A stretch of DNA of 5,276 bases. Source: Devosia sp. GTDB lineage: Bacteria > Pseudomonadota > Alphaproteobacteria > Rhizobiales > Devosiaceae. The notes beneath the pieces were generated by a model that saw only the letters and a program-made list of their open reading frames with translations, made no database searches and was not told the DNA's origin. The stretch covers positions 1-5,276 of the forward strand of contig JANXSI010000706.1 of assembly GCA_025352765.1 (NCBI GenBank). The letters are read 5' to 3'. This document shows positions 1-5,276 of this stretch, in pieces. Within the stretch, counting starts at the first letter, position 1. Each line of letters begins with the position of its first letter. Made by a program: the position numbers and the translations under genes.

Positions 1-182
1 TCGTCGACCTGCAAGCCGCCATCAACCGCTTCGTCACCGAGACCAATGCAAACCCAAAGCCCTTCACCTGGACCGCCGACCCAGACCGCATCATCGCCGC
101 CGTCAGACGAGGGCACCAAGTGTTAGATTCCATCCACTAGAGCCCGCCTCTCGTACACTGTGGCGGATCCGGGGTGTCGTTA
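1..182 (+). mobile_element. 3' end of an IS630-family insertion sequence (right boundary uncertain)
   Basis: This segment holds the end of an IS630-type transposase gene and the short non-coding tail that should carry the element's right terminal inverted repeat. IS630-family elements insert at a TA dinucleotide and duplicate it. Two TA candidates lie after the transposase stop: 154-155 and 181-182. The left end is outside the window, so the inverted repeat cannot be paired and the exact edge is unknown. The downstream flank runs directly into a glycosyltransferase reading frame, which suggests insertion into that gene. The family assignment is firm from the protein tail; the boundary is inference. 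Confidence 0.75.
3..140 (+). CDS. IS630-family transposase, C-terminal fragment (5' part outside window)
   Basis: The first reading frame of the window encodes the last 45 residues of a transposase and ends with TAG at 138-140. The translation contains DLQAAINRF, then NPKPFTWTADPDRIIAAV, then RRGHQVLDSIH at the end. This is the characteristic C-terminal tail of IS630-family DDE transposases, in which a helix follows the last catalytic acidic residue and the WTADPDRII segment is strongly conserved. The DDE catalytic residues themselves lie upstream of the window, so activity cannot be judged. The tail ends normally and shows no frameshift or stop. IS630 enzymes cut and paste DNA at TA targets. 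The family is recognised from memory of the tail motif. Confidence 0.9.
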   Translation, partial: VDLQAAINRFVTETNANPKPFTWTADPDRIIAAVRRGHQVLDSIH

Positions 183-229
183 GGCGGCTGAAACGACGAA
201 TTCATTCGCTAAACGATGTCGCGTCTCAA
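156..229 (+). pseudogene. Probable severed 5' coding part of the glycosyltransferase gene
   Basis: The reading frame of the downstream glycosyltransferase has no stop codon anywhere from the left window edge to position 230. Close to the gene the in-frame translation is protein-like and basic: it includes RIRGVVRRLKRRIHSL followed by NDVASQV, and it runs smoothly into the predicted start. No ATG, GTG or TTG occurs in this frame between the IS tail and the GTG at 230. Tandem family 2 glycosyltransferases often have a basic helical N-terminal segment like this. The simplest reading is that the IS630-type element inserted into the gene and removed its original start. The left limit given here follows the first TA candidate and could instead be near 183. 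Confidence 0.5.
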
Positions 230-2125
230 GTGAGGACAGCAGGAACAACACTCGGCCGTCGCGGCGTCCTGGGATTTCTTGAGGCCCTCGATCGTATCGC
301 TGAAGCCGAAAGCATCTCGCAACGGCGGTTCTATGAACTTGCTATTCACGAGTTTCGCGCCAGGCTCGATGACTACACCGCATTCGCTCGATCACACCTC
401 ATTTCTGGCGAGGTCGGAGTTCGAGGACGCGCCGACGTCAGCGTCATAATCCCGGTGTTTCAGCCGGAGCTCTCATGGTTCCGTGAGCTTCTGCGCGCCT
501 TGTTGGCCCAAACGGTCAAGCCGGCAGAAATTATCTTCGTGCTGGATGGGCCTCAGCCGACGCTTCGCCGCTTAGTTGCGGATTTCAAGCTCACCGGCAC
601 CAGCATCAAGGTGATCGAATTCGACACCAACATGGGAGTAGCCGAGGCCTGCAATGCGGGGATCGCGACATCGACTTCAGTCTACATTATGGTGCTCGAT
701 CACGATGACGTTCCACTTCCGGCTCTGTTCGAATTCTTCTCCAGTGCGGCGCTTGCTGACCCGGATATCATCTACTTTGATGAAGCGCTGATCGATGAGG
801 ACGCCACGAGGGTGCTGAACGTATCTGCGCGTGGAGCTTTCGATCTGCCGCACTATCTTTCACACCCATACATTGTTCACCCGATTTTCTTTCGGCGCGC
901 CCTAGTCCAGCAGGCTGGTGGATTCGACGTTACGCTGGCGATATCGCACGACGTCGATTTCTTCCTGCGATGCCTGCTCCAAGCCCGAACGATAACTCAC
1001 GTTCCGCTAGTCGGTTACCTTTGGCGGCAAGTTCAAAAAAGTCTGGGAACCATTCGTCAAGCGGAGGTTTCCAATGCAACACAGCATGCAATCGAGCGGT
1101 TTTTGAATGCTCGCTTTGGCTGGTCCAAAGGTAGCGTTGAATTGGGATCGGGCTTTAACATGTATGACATAAAACCGCCTCCGCTCGAAAACGTCCGAGT
1201 AGCAATTGTTATTCCAACGAAGAATCGCGGTGCCTTGGTCGATAACTGTGTTCAGAGCATCGTCAGCCGTCGGGACTTTAACGCCAGTACCCACGAAATC
1301 TTTATCGTAGACCACGAAAGCGACGAGCCGTCATCACTGGCCATATTAGACCGCTGGTCTAGTAAGGTGGGCGTCACAGTGCTGAGGCACCACGGTCCAT
1401 GGAATTTCTCAGAAATCAACAATTCCGCAGTGAAACAAATAGAGTCGCGCGGCACGTTCTCGCATTTTGTTTTCATGAACAACGACATCGAGCTGAGAAC
1501 CAACGACTGGCTCGACGCATTGCTTGGGACGTTTCGCTTTGACGATGTGGGGATCGTCGGATGTTGTCTGCTTTACCCGGACACCTTGGTCCAGCACGCA
1601 GGCGTCGTCGTTGGGCTTTGTGGTGCAGCTGAGCACGCTTTCAAGTTCTCATCGGGGTTCCTCGAAGATGGACGCCGAGCTCCAGGCTACTTGGGATCAC
1701 TTGTGGCCACTCGTCACTACGGCGCTGTCACGGCCGCTTTGATGGTTGTGGCAACGGAGGCCTTCGACGCCATTGGAGGGTTTGATGAGGCGCTTGCGGT
1801 GGGCTTCAACGATACTGACCTTTGTATTAGAGCGAGCGAAGCTGGATGGCGGACCTGCTACGTTGGGAGGGTCGAAGCGACCCACTTCGAGTCCGCGAGC
1901 CGCGGCAAGTCCGCCGGCGATCCGCACCCGGCTGATACCGCACATTTTATCGATCGCCATCTGCAAGAAATACGGCGTGGAGACGTCTACTATGGCCTGA
2001 TTATGGACTGGAGTTCCTATTCCCTTGAGTTCTCTTTGGAGGCTAGAAAGCCTTTCGGCTTTCGAACTGTCGCCATCACCGACAGCATTACGATCCGGAC
2101 GGGCGAAGGGGAGCTCGTCAATTGA
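230..2125 (+). CDS. Tandem-domain family 2 glycosyltransferase, likely 5'-truncated by IS
   Basis: The product is a predicted cytoplasmic or membrane-associated enzyme of 631 residues with two complete GT-A domains, expected to transfer nucleotide-activated sugars to a growing surface glycan. Domain 1 (about 68-270) shows VSVIIPVF at 70-77, the metal/nucleotide motif DHDD at 157-160, HDVD at 240-243 in the position of the acceptor/base motif, and LWR at 264-266. Domain 2 (about 322-560) shows VAIVIPTKNR at 324-333, NND at 417-419 as its DxD equivalent, GGFDEAL at 516-522, NDTD at 527-530 and HFES at 552-555, as in rhamnosyltransferase-like (COG1216) enzymes. The start is GTG without a convincing Shine-Dalgarno sequence, and the frame continues open upstream into the IS tail, so the native start is probably lost. 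Both catalytic domains look intact. The stop overlaps the methyltransferase start. Sugar and acceptor specificity are not readable. Confidence 0.88.
   Translation: MRTAGTTLGRRGVLGFLEALDRIAEAESISQRRFYELAIHEFRARLDDYTAFARSHLISGEVGVRGRADVSVIIPVFQPELSWFRELLRALLAQTVKPAEIIFVLDGPQPTLRRLVADFKLTGTSIKVIEFDTNMGVAEACNAGIATSTSVYIMVLDHDDVPLPALFEFFSSAALADPDIIYFDEALIDEDATRVLNVSARGAFDLPHYLSHPYIVHPIFFRRALVQQAGGFDVTLAISHDVDFFLRCLLQARTITHVPLVGYLWRQVQKSLGTIRQAEVSNATQHAIERFLNARFGWSKGSVELGSGFNMYDIKPPPLENVRVAIVIPTKNRGALVDNCVQSIVSRRDFNASTHEIFIVDHESDEPSSLAILDRWSSKVGVTVLRHHGPWNFSEINNSAVKQIESRGTFSHFVFMNNDIELRTNDWLDALLGTFRFDDVGIVGCCLLYPDTLVQHAGVVVGLCGAAEHAFKFSSGFLEDGRRAPGYLGSLVATRHYGAVTAALMVVATEAFDAIGGFDEALAVGFNDTDLCIRASEAGWRTCYVGRVEATHFESASRGKSAGDPHPADTAHFIDRHLQEIRRGDVYYGLIMDWSSYSLEFSLEARKPFGFRTVAITDSITIRTGEGELVN
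2105..2113 (+). promoter_or_regulatory. Ribosome binding site for the methyltransferase
   Basis: The purine run GAAGGGGAG lies inside the end of the glycosyltransferase gene, eight bases before a TTG codon at 2122. It is a good Shine-Dalgarno match at normal spacing and decides in favour of the TTG start over the in-frame ATG at 2182, which would remove a conserved N-terminal segment. Confidence 0.6.
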
Positions 2126-2814
2126 GAAAGCCTCACTACGTTGAGTACTATGAATCGCTGGTCGCACGACTGCGCTCTTCAATGCCTTTGGCAGCGGCCA
2201 TGGAAGCGGCCGTTGGCGGGGACTCTCACACTTTAGGTCGACTTGAGCGGCGGGTCCTCGAGTATGCGGGACTAACGGCAGAAATGCATTTGGTGGACGT
2301 CGGCTGCGGCAGTGGGCATCTGGCCACCAATCTTCGCGATTGGCCGGGCTATTACTTGGGCGTCGACGTCGTTCAGGACCTGCTCGACTACGCTGCGGCC
2401 AACTCAAGGCTAGACTTCGAGTTTTGCCTGTCGCTGGATCTAACGATCCCATGCCCCGACAATACACAGGACTTGGTGTGCTTTTTCAGTGTTTTCACCC
2501 ATCTGACACAGATAGAGACCTATCGGTACCTGAGCGAGGCAAGCCGCATTTTGAAACCTGGAGGGCGTGCCGTCTTCTCCTTTTTAGATCCATCCCATGC
2601 GGCTCACTGGCAAATGTTTTTGGATTTTGTCGCAGAGGAGGAGAACGGAAGTGTCGGTGCCCTCAATACCCTTCTTGATAAATCGATGATCGCCGCAGCG
2701 GCCAAGCATTTGAATTTGGCTATTGTAGAGTTGGTACCGGGGCAGTCTTCACCTTGGCGAGGAAGCCATTTCGGACAATCGGTGGCCATCCTTGAAAAAC
2801 TTAGCGAAGTCTGA
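2122..2814 (+). CDS. Class I SAM-dependent methyltransferase
   Basis: The 230-residue product has the Rossmann-fold signature of class I methyltransferases: motif I VDVGCGSGHL at 58-67 binds S-adenosylmethionine, motif II GVDVVQDLL at 80-88 holds the acidic ribose contact (Asp82), DNTQDLVCFFSVFTHL at 113-128 is the motif III/IV strand region, and LKPGGRAVFSF at 144-154 is the post-motif strand. The roughly 45 residues before motif I (HYVEYY, AVGGD) form an N-terminal helical lid. No membrane segment or signal peptide is visible, so it is cytoplasmic. The start is TTG, overlapping the preceding stop as TTGA, which implies translational coupling; the stop overlaps the next start as TGATG. Its place between a glycosyltransferase and a GT-C-like membrane protein suggests O-methylation of a sugar or glycan end, but small-molecule or lipid methylation cannot be excluded. 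The fold is sure, the substrate unknown. Confidence 0.87.
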   Translation: MRKPHYVEYYESLVARLRSSMPLAAAMEAAVGGDSHTLGRLERRVLEYAGLTAEMHLVDVGCGSGHLATNLRDWPGYYLGVDVVQDLLDYAAANSRLDFEFCLSLDLTIPCPDNTQDLVCFFSVFTHLTQIETYRYLSEASRILKPGGRAVFSFLDPSHAAHWQMFLDFVAEEENGSVGALNTLLDKSMIAAAAKHLNLAIVELVPGQSSPWRGSHFGQSVAILEKLSEV

Positions 2815-4394
2815 TGGTCCCTTCAAGAAGGAAGACGTCAACTTCGCGCAGTCAACAAGAAGAATTTGAAAGGACGCCGTCGACGGCCCTAACAGGCGGG
2901 GAGACTAACGGCCGGACGCTAGCTTCGCCGATTCCTTGCTCGTCGGGGATGTGGTTGATGTTGGCGATCTTCGTGACAGTGTTTGCGGCTCGACTACTGC
3001 TGGTGTCTCTTTTCGCGAGCCCTCTGCCCTTCTCTGATGAGTGGGATGCTGGCGCCGCCGGGCTTTATGCGCCTTACCTTTCAGGCGACCTCTCGATCGC
3101 GCACCTACTAGCGCCGCACAATGAGCACCGCTTCCTCACATCTCGCTTGCTCAGTTTGGCTGAGTTCGAAGTCGCTGGCGGTTGGAATGTGCGATTCCAG
3201 ATGGCGATCAACGCCGCCCTTGCCGCCGGCATCGCCACATGGATGTATTGCCTCGCATCGCGCCTCGTTCGGCGGTCGAGGCGCTTGATCCTGGCCCTAG
3301 CTACGGCGTTCGCCTTCGCACTACCGATCGACTCTGAAGCAAGCCTGATGGGTATGAACGCGCACTTTTACCTCATGATAATATTCTCGCTTGGAGCGCT
3401 TCTGGCGCTAGTGCGCAGCCCTGTGCTGGGCCCACGGTGGTGGCTAGGCATCGTGCTGAGTGCACTGGCGTACCTGTCGATGGCCTCTGCTGCTTTGACA
3501 CCTTTGGTAGCAATAGTGGTGATGACACTCCAGATGATAAGCGGGGTACGTCGCGGGAATTTGCGAGAATTCGCTGCCACCGGGCTCCTTGTCGCGGTTG
3601 CTATGACAATGCTCTACTTTGTACCAACCATCCCTCAAAGCGAGCCCTATAAGGCCCACTCGCTCGCACAGTTCTTTGGGGCATTGGTCGCGATAGGGGC
3701 GCTCCCGTTGATGACGCCTCTAGGAATCGCTGTCGTCCATGGGCCAATCTTTGCTCACGTCTGGCGGACAGTTCGAGAAAGGCGCTCCATATCCGATGCA
3801 TCCTGGATCGCCGTTGCGATCGCCGGTTGGATCGCGGCACAGGTAATTTCAATCGCTTACAATCGCGCCCTGATTTCAGTCTCGTCACGTTATCTAGATA
3901 TTGTGCTGCTCGCCCTGCCCATTGGCACTGCAATCCTACTCAGCGCGCAGCACTCAGTAAGGCTTCGGACTATCTCAGTTGCTACTTGGCTATTCGTAGT
4001 CGTCACCTCCATGTCTGTCCAAACGGCGTTCACTTCCGTTGGGCAAATCAGGGATCGCCTGGCAGCACTTGACCGTGAGCAGCCAGTCGTTACCGCCTTT
4101 CTGACGACAAAGGATCCGACAGAAATCCTCGCGAGGAAAGCCACGGTCTCCTATCCTGACCCAGCACGACTCGTAGCGGTATTGAATAACCCGGTAATCC
4201 AGAGCTTGATTCCAGACGAGATCCAGCCCGTGGGCTCTCCGGTGGTCTTGGACCGTAGCCGTCTCGTGCTGCGCGGCTATTTCAAGCATAAGGTTGACAA
4301 GCTAGTGTCCCTCCTACTGCCCATCGCTACGGTACTTTTGGCCGCAGCAGCCGGTCTGTGGTTTGTCGCAGGATATCTGCGCAGCTCCGACTAG
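2814..4394 (+). CDS. Multi-pass membrane protein, GT-C glycosyltransferase-like, uncharacterised
   Basis: This 526-residue protein has a hydrophilic Ser/Thr/Arg-rich N-terminus of about 45 residues, then roughly eleven to twelve hydrophobic segments (near 46-68, 130-149, 157-173, 184-201, 209-223, 224-242, 254-271, 286-306, 330-347, 358-376, 386-402 and 497-520). The first loop, after the first membrane segment, carries DEWD at 75-78 and PHNEHR at 101-106. In GT-C enzymes this first extracytoplasmic loop holds the catalytic acid, and these enzymes use polyprenyl-phosphate sugars. A second soluble stretch at about 405-495, with YPDPARL at 447-453 and PVIQSLIP at 460-467, precedes the last membrane helix. 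I recall similar features in unnamed membrane proteins of surface-polysaccharide loci, but cannot name the family. The ATG shares one base with the preceding stop, so translation is probably coupled. Met46, at the first helix, is an alternative start with poor ribosome-site spacing. A transport role is possible. Confidence 0.72.
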   Translation: MVPSRRKTSTSRSQQEEFERTPSTALTGGETNGRTLASPIPCSSGMWLMLAIFVTVFAARLLLVSLFASPLPFSDEWDAGAAGLYAPYLSGDLSIAHLLAPHNEHRFLTSRLLSLAEFEVAGGWNVRFQMAINAALAAGIATWMYCLASRLVRRSRRLILALATAFAFALPIDSEASLMGMNAHFYLMIIFSLGALLALVRSPVLGPRWWLGIVLSALAYLSMASAALTPLVAIVVMTLQMISGVRRGNLREFAATGLLVAVAMTMLYFVPTIPQSEPYKAHSLAQFFGALVAIGALPLMTPLGIAVVHGPIFAHVWRTVRERRSISDASWIAVAIAGWIAAQVISIAYNRALISVSSRYLDIVLLALPIGTAILLSAQHSVRLRTISVATWLFVVVTSMSVQTAFTSVGQIRDRLAALDREQPVVTAFLTTKDPTEILARKATVSYPDPARLVAVLNNPVIQSLIPDEIQPVGSPVVLDRSRLVLRGYFKHKVDKLVSLLLPIATVLLAAAAGLWFVAGYLRSSD

Positions 4395-4505
4395 CAAGTT
4401 TGAGTGCTGCCAATGACCAAGCGCAGGGGCCTGGGCCTTAGCATCTTCTCGTTTAGCGAGCACAGCCGAGTATCGAAAGCACGCGAGAGCCCTTGCTCAA
4501 ACTTG
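4395..4505. repeat. Spaced 10-base perfect inverted repeat
   Basis: CAAGTTTGAG at 4395-4404, immediately after the membrane protein stop codon, has its exact reverse complement CTCAAACTTG at 4496-4505. The arms are separated by 91 bases and the match does not extend beyond ten bases. At this length it may be chance, the closing stem of a larger RNA fold, or the ends of a small non-coding insertion. No flanking direct repeat is evident. Confidence 0.4.
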
Positions 4506-4509
4506 TGCG

Positions 4510-4531
4510 CTGGACGGTTCGTGCGGTCCAG
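4510..4531. repeat. Short hairpin, 6-bp stem
   Basis: CTGGAC at 4510-4515 pairs perfectly with GTCCAG at 4526-4531 around a ten-base loop. There is no T run after it, so it is not a typical intrinsic terminator. It lies just inside the spacer and next to a second hairpin. Confidence 0.4.
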
Positions 4532-4539
4532 AATCGATC

Positions 4540-4558
4540 GGGCCCTAGAAATAGGCCC
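4540..4558. repeat. Hairpin with GAAA tetraloop
   Basis: Bases 4540-4547 (GGGCCCTA) can pair with 4552-4558 (TAGGCCC), giving seven base pairs with one bulged C at 4543 and closing a GAAA loop, a GNRA-type tetraloop. The bases that follow are CACTTTCTG, too poor in T for a standard terminator. It could still stabilise or attenuate the upstream transcript. Confidence 0.4.
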
Positions 4559-4706
4559 ACTTTCTGAACTGCAGCGCCGGTAGTACAAATGTTGGTTGCC
4601 AGCTCGCGCTCGACATCGATTTCCGCGTGATGGCAAAAAACCGCGCGTAGCTGTTCCATCGGCGATTTGCGACGCCCGTTGAGCATCACAATCGATAAGA
4701 CGCCTT

Positions 4707-4735
4707 TTGACGAACTGCTAACGTTATCACGGTAA
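4707..4735 (+). promoter_or_regulatory. Weak candidate promoter for the chemoreceptor gene
   Basis: TTGACG at 4707-4712 matches five of six bases of the sigma-70 -35 consensus. A 17-base spacing lands on CGGTAA at 4730-4735, a poor -10 element, so the assignment is tentative. The palindrome TAACGTTA (4719-4726) and the mirror GTTA/TAAC arms at 4723-4736 sit in the spacer and could be an operator, or chance. Confidence 0.2.
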
Positions 4736-4757
4736 CTTCCACGCGGGAATGTTCTCT

Positions 4758-4763
4758 GGAAAG
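4758..4763 (+). promoter_or_regulatory. Ribosome binding site for the chemoreceptor
   Basis: GGAAAG lies six bases before the ATG at 4770 and is a reasonable Shine-Dalgarno sequence. It supports this ATG over the in-frame ATG ten codons later, which would cut into the first membrane helix. Confidence 0.5.
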
Positions 4764-4769
4764 CGTCAA

Positions 4770-5276
4770 ATGACCATTAAATTCAAACTCGTCCTATCGA
4801 TGTGCCTACTCGCACTGGCACTTCTCGCGCTCGGACTGAGTGGCTTTATCGCTCTTCAGCAGACGACAAATATGAACCGGATTATCGTGGCAGATGGGGT
4901 TGACGGACTAGGTGACCTTACTCGCATAAATGATATGTATTCGAACATCGTTCGTGACACCCAGAGCGTCGCTCTTGGCGTGCTGTCTACCGACGAGGGG
5001 CTGGCATCCCTGAAGAAATCTCTCGCCGCAATTGAGATCGACTGGACGGCATATCGAGCTACCAATATGAGCGACGACGCTGCCAAAGTTGCGGTGATTG
5101 CAACGCAGCGCATGGCGGAAGCGCAACCCGAAATCGATACGCTTGAAAGCCTATTGGCCAACAAAAGCCTGCCGCCAATCGGCGACTTCGTGAAAAGCAA
5201 ACTCGGCGCAACTATCGAATCGATCGCATCCCAATTTGATGAGCTGGCAAAGCTCCAAATTGCTGTTGCGGGATCG
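4770..5276 (+). CDS. Methyl-accepting chemotaxis protein, N-terminal part (continues past window)
   Basis: The 169 visible codons have no stop and run off the window. The protein begins MTIKFKLVLS, a short basic cytoplasmic start, followed by a membrane helix at about 7-29 (LLALALLALGLSGF) and a long helical region through the edge. Segments such as INDMYSNIVRDTQSVALGVL (53-72), IDWTAYRAT (90-98) and ESIASQFDELAKLQ (150-163) fit a periplasmic four-helix-bundle ligand-binding domain of the 4HB_MCP/Tar type. Such receptors sense small molecules outside the inner membrane and signal through a HAMP domain and a cytoplasmic coiled coil to CheA/CheW. Those later domains lie beyond the window, so a sensor kinase or diguanylate cyclase with the same sensor is possible. 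The gene is separated from the glycan genes by a 375-base spacer and probably has its own promoter. The ligand is unknown. Confidence 0.75.
   Translation, partial: MTIKFKLVLSMCLLALALLALGLSGFIALQQTTNMNRIIVADGVDGLGDLTRINDMYSNIVRDTQSVALGVLSTDEGLASLKKSLAAIEIDWTAYRATNMSDDAAKVAVIATQRMAEAQPEIDTLESLLANKSLPPIGDFVKSKLGATIESIASQFDELAKLQIAVAGS

Larger units (their letters stand above)
4395..4769. other. Gene-free spacer between the glycan module and the chemoreceptor
   Basis: This 375-base stretch holds no convincing gene on either strand. It contains a perfect 10-base inverted repeat (4395-4404 with 4496-4505), two short hairpins (4510-4531 and 4540-4558), a TAACGTTA palindrome at 4719-4726 and a weak promoter-like site before the chemoreceptor. 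No classical rho-independent terminator, meaning a GC stem followed by a T run, is seen after the membrane protein stop. Minus-strand open frames of about 80 codons cross it but show no recognisable family or ribosome binding site. It may be a decayed remnant or a regulatory region. Confidence 0.6.

Noticed and set aside
1697..2467. Long minus-strand open frame (256 codons) opposite the glycosyltransferase end and methyltransferase start
   Set aside because: It lies antisense to two well-supported genes, crosses their overlap, is rich in Arg/Pro/Ser as expected from a shadow frame, and shows no recognisable domain.
4430..4440. GGGGCCTGGGCC as a terminator after the membrane protein
   Set aside because: The GGCC arms leave only a two-base loop and no T run follows, so it does not form a credible intrinsic terminator.
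4391..4636. Second minus-strand open frame (81 codons) in the spacer
   Set aside because: It overlaps the other minus-strand frame in a different phase, has low-complexity Arg/Ser composition and no family resemblance.
4453..4689. Minus-strand open frame of 78 codons in the spacer, beginning GTG-ATG
   Set aside because: It has somewhat GC-rich third positions, but no ribosome binding site at proper spacing and no recognised motif, and it includes both hairpins. A remnant gene cannot be excluded, but I cannot support one.
4856..5200. Minus-strand frame of 114 codons opposite the chemoreceptor
   Set aside because: The plus-strand frame encodes a convincing membrane-anchored helical sensor with a ribosome binding site; the minus frame is its Ser/Ala-rich shadow.
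1..5276. CRISPR array, tRNA, rRNA, toxin-antitoxin or phage-defence genes
   Set aside because: No repeat-spacer pattern, no cloverleaf-like sequence, and no protein with nuclease, helicase, TIR or similar defence motifs was seen.

Overview
The window looks like accessory chromosomal DNA from a Gram-negative bacterium, most likely an alphaproteobacterium of the Rhizobiales type. This rests on the IS630-type transposase tail, the moderately GC-rich coding sequence with mixed third positions, and a chemoreceptor with a four-helix-bundle sensor. It is an inference from protein style, not a taxonomic match.

Layout, all on the + strand. (1) Positions 1 to roughly 155-182 hold the 3' end of an IS630-family element: the last 45 codons of its transposase, then its right end. 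(2) Positions 230-4394 hold three tightly packed genes: a tandem-domain family 2 glycosyltransferase (230-2125), a class I SAM-dependent methyltransferase (2122-2814, TTGA overlap) and a multi-pass membrane protein with GT-C-like features (2814-4394, TGATG overlap). (3) Positions 4395-4769 are an apparently gene-free spacer with inverted repeats and hairpins. (4) From 4770 to the window end is the N-terminal sensory part of a methyl-accepting chemotaxis protein, cut by the window edge.

The three middle genes read as a small translationally coupled surface-glycan module. The cytoplasmic glycosyltransferase could add two sugars, the methyltransferase could methylate a sugar or chain end, and the membrane protein could act on a polyprenyl-linked sugar or glycan at the membrane. 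The substrates cannot be read from sequence.

The most notable structural point is that the glycosyltransferase frame stays open upstream of its only plausible start (a GTG at 230 with no good ribosome binding site), and the upstream translation looks protein-like right up to the IS end. The insertion sequence has probably removed the original start of this gene and its promoter. I did not find a clearly new defence or mobile system. The least understood component is the GT-C-like membrane protein.
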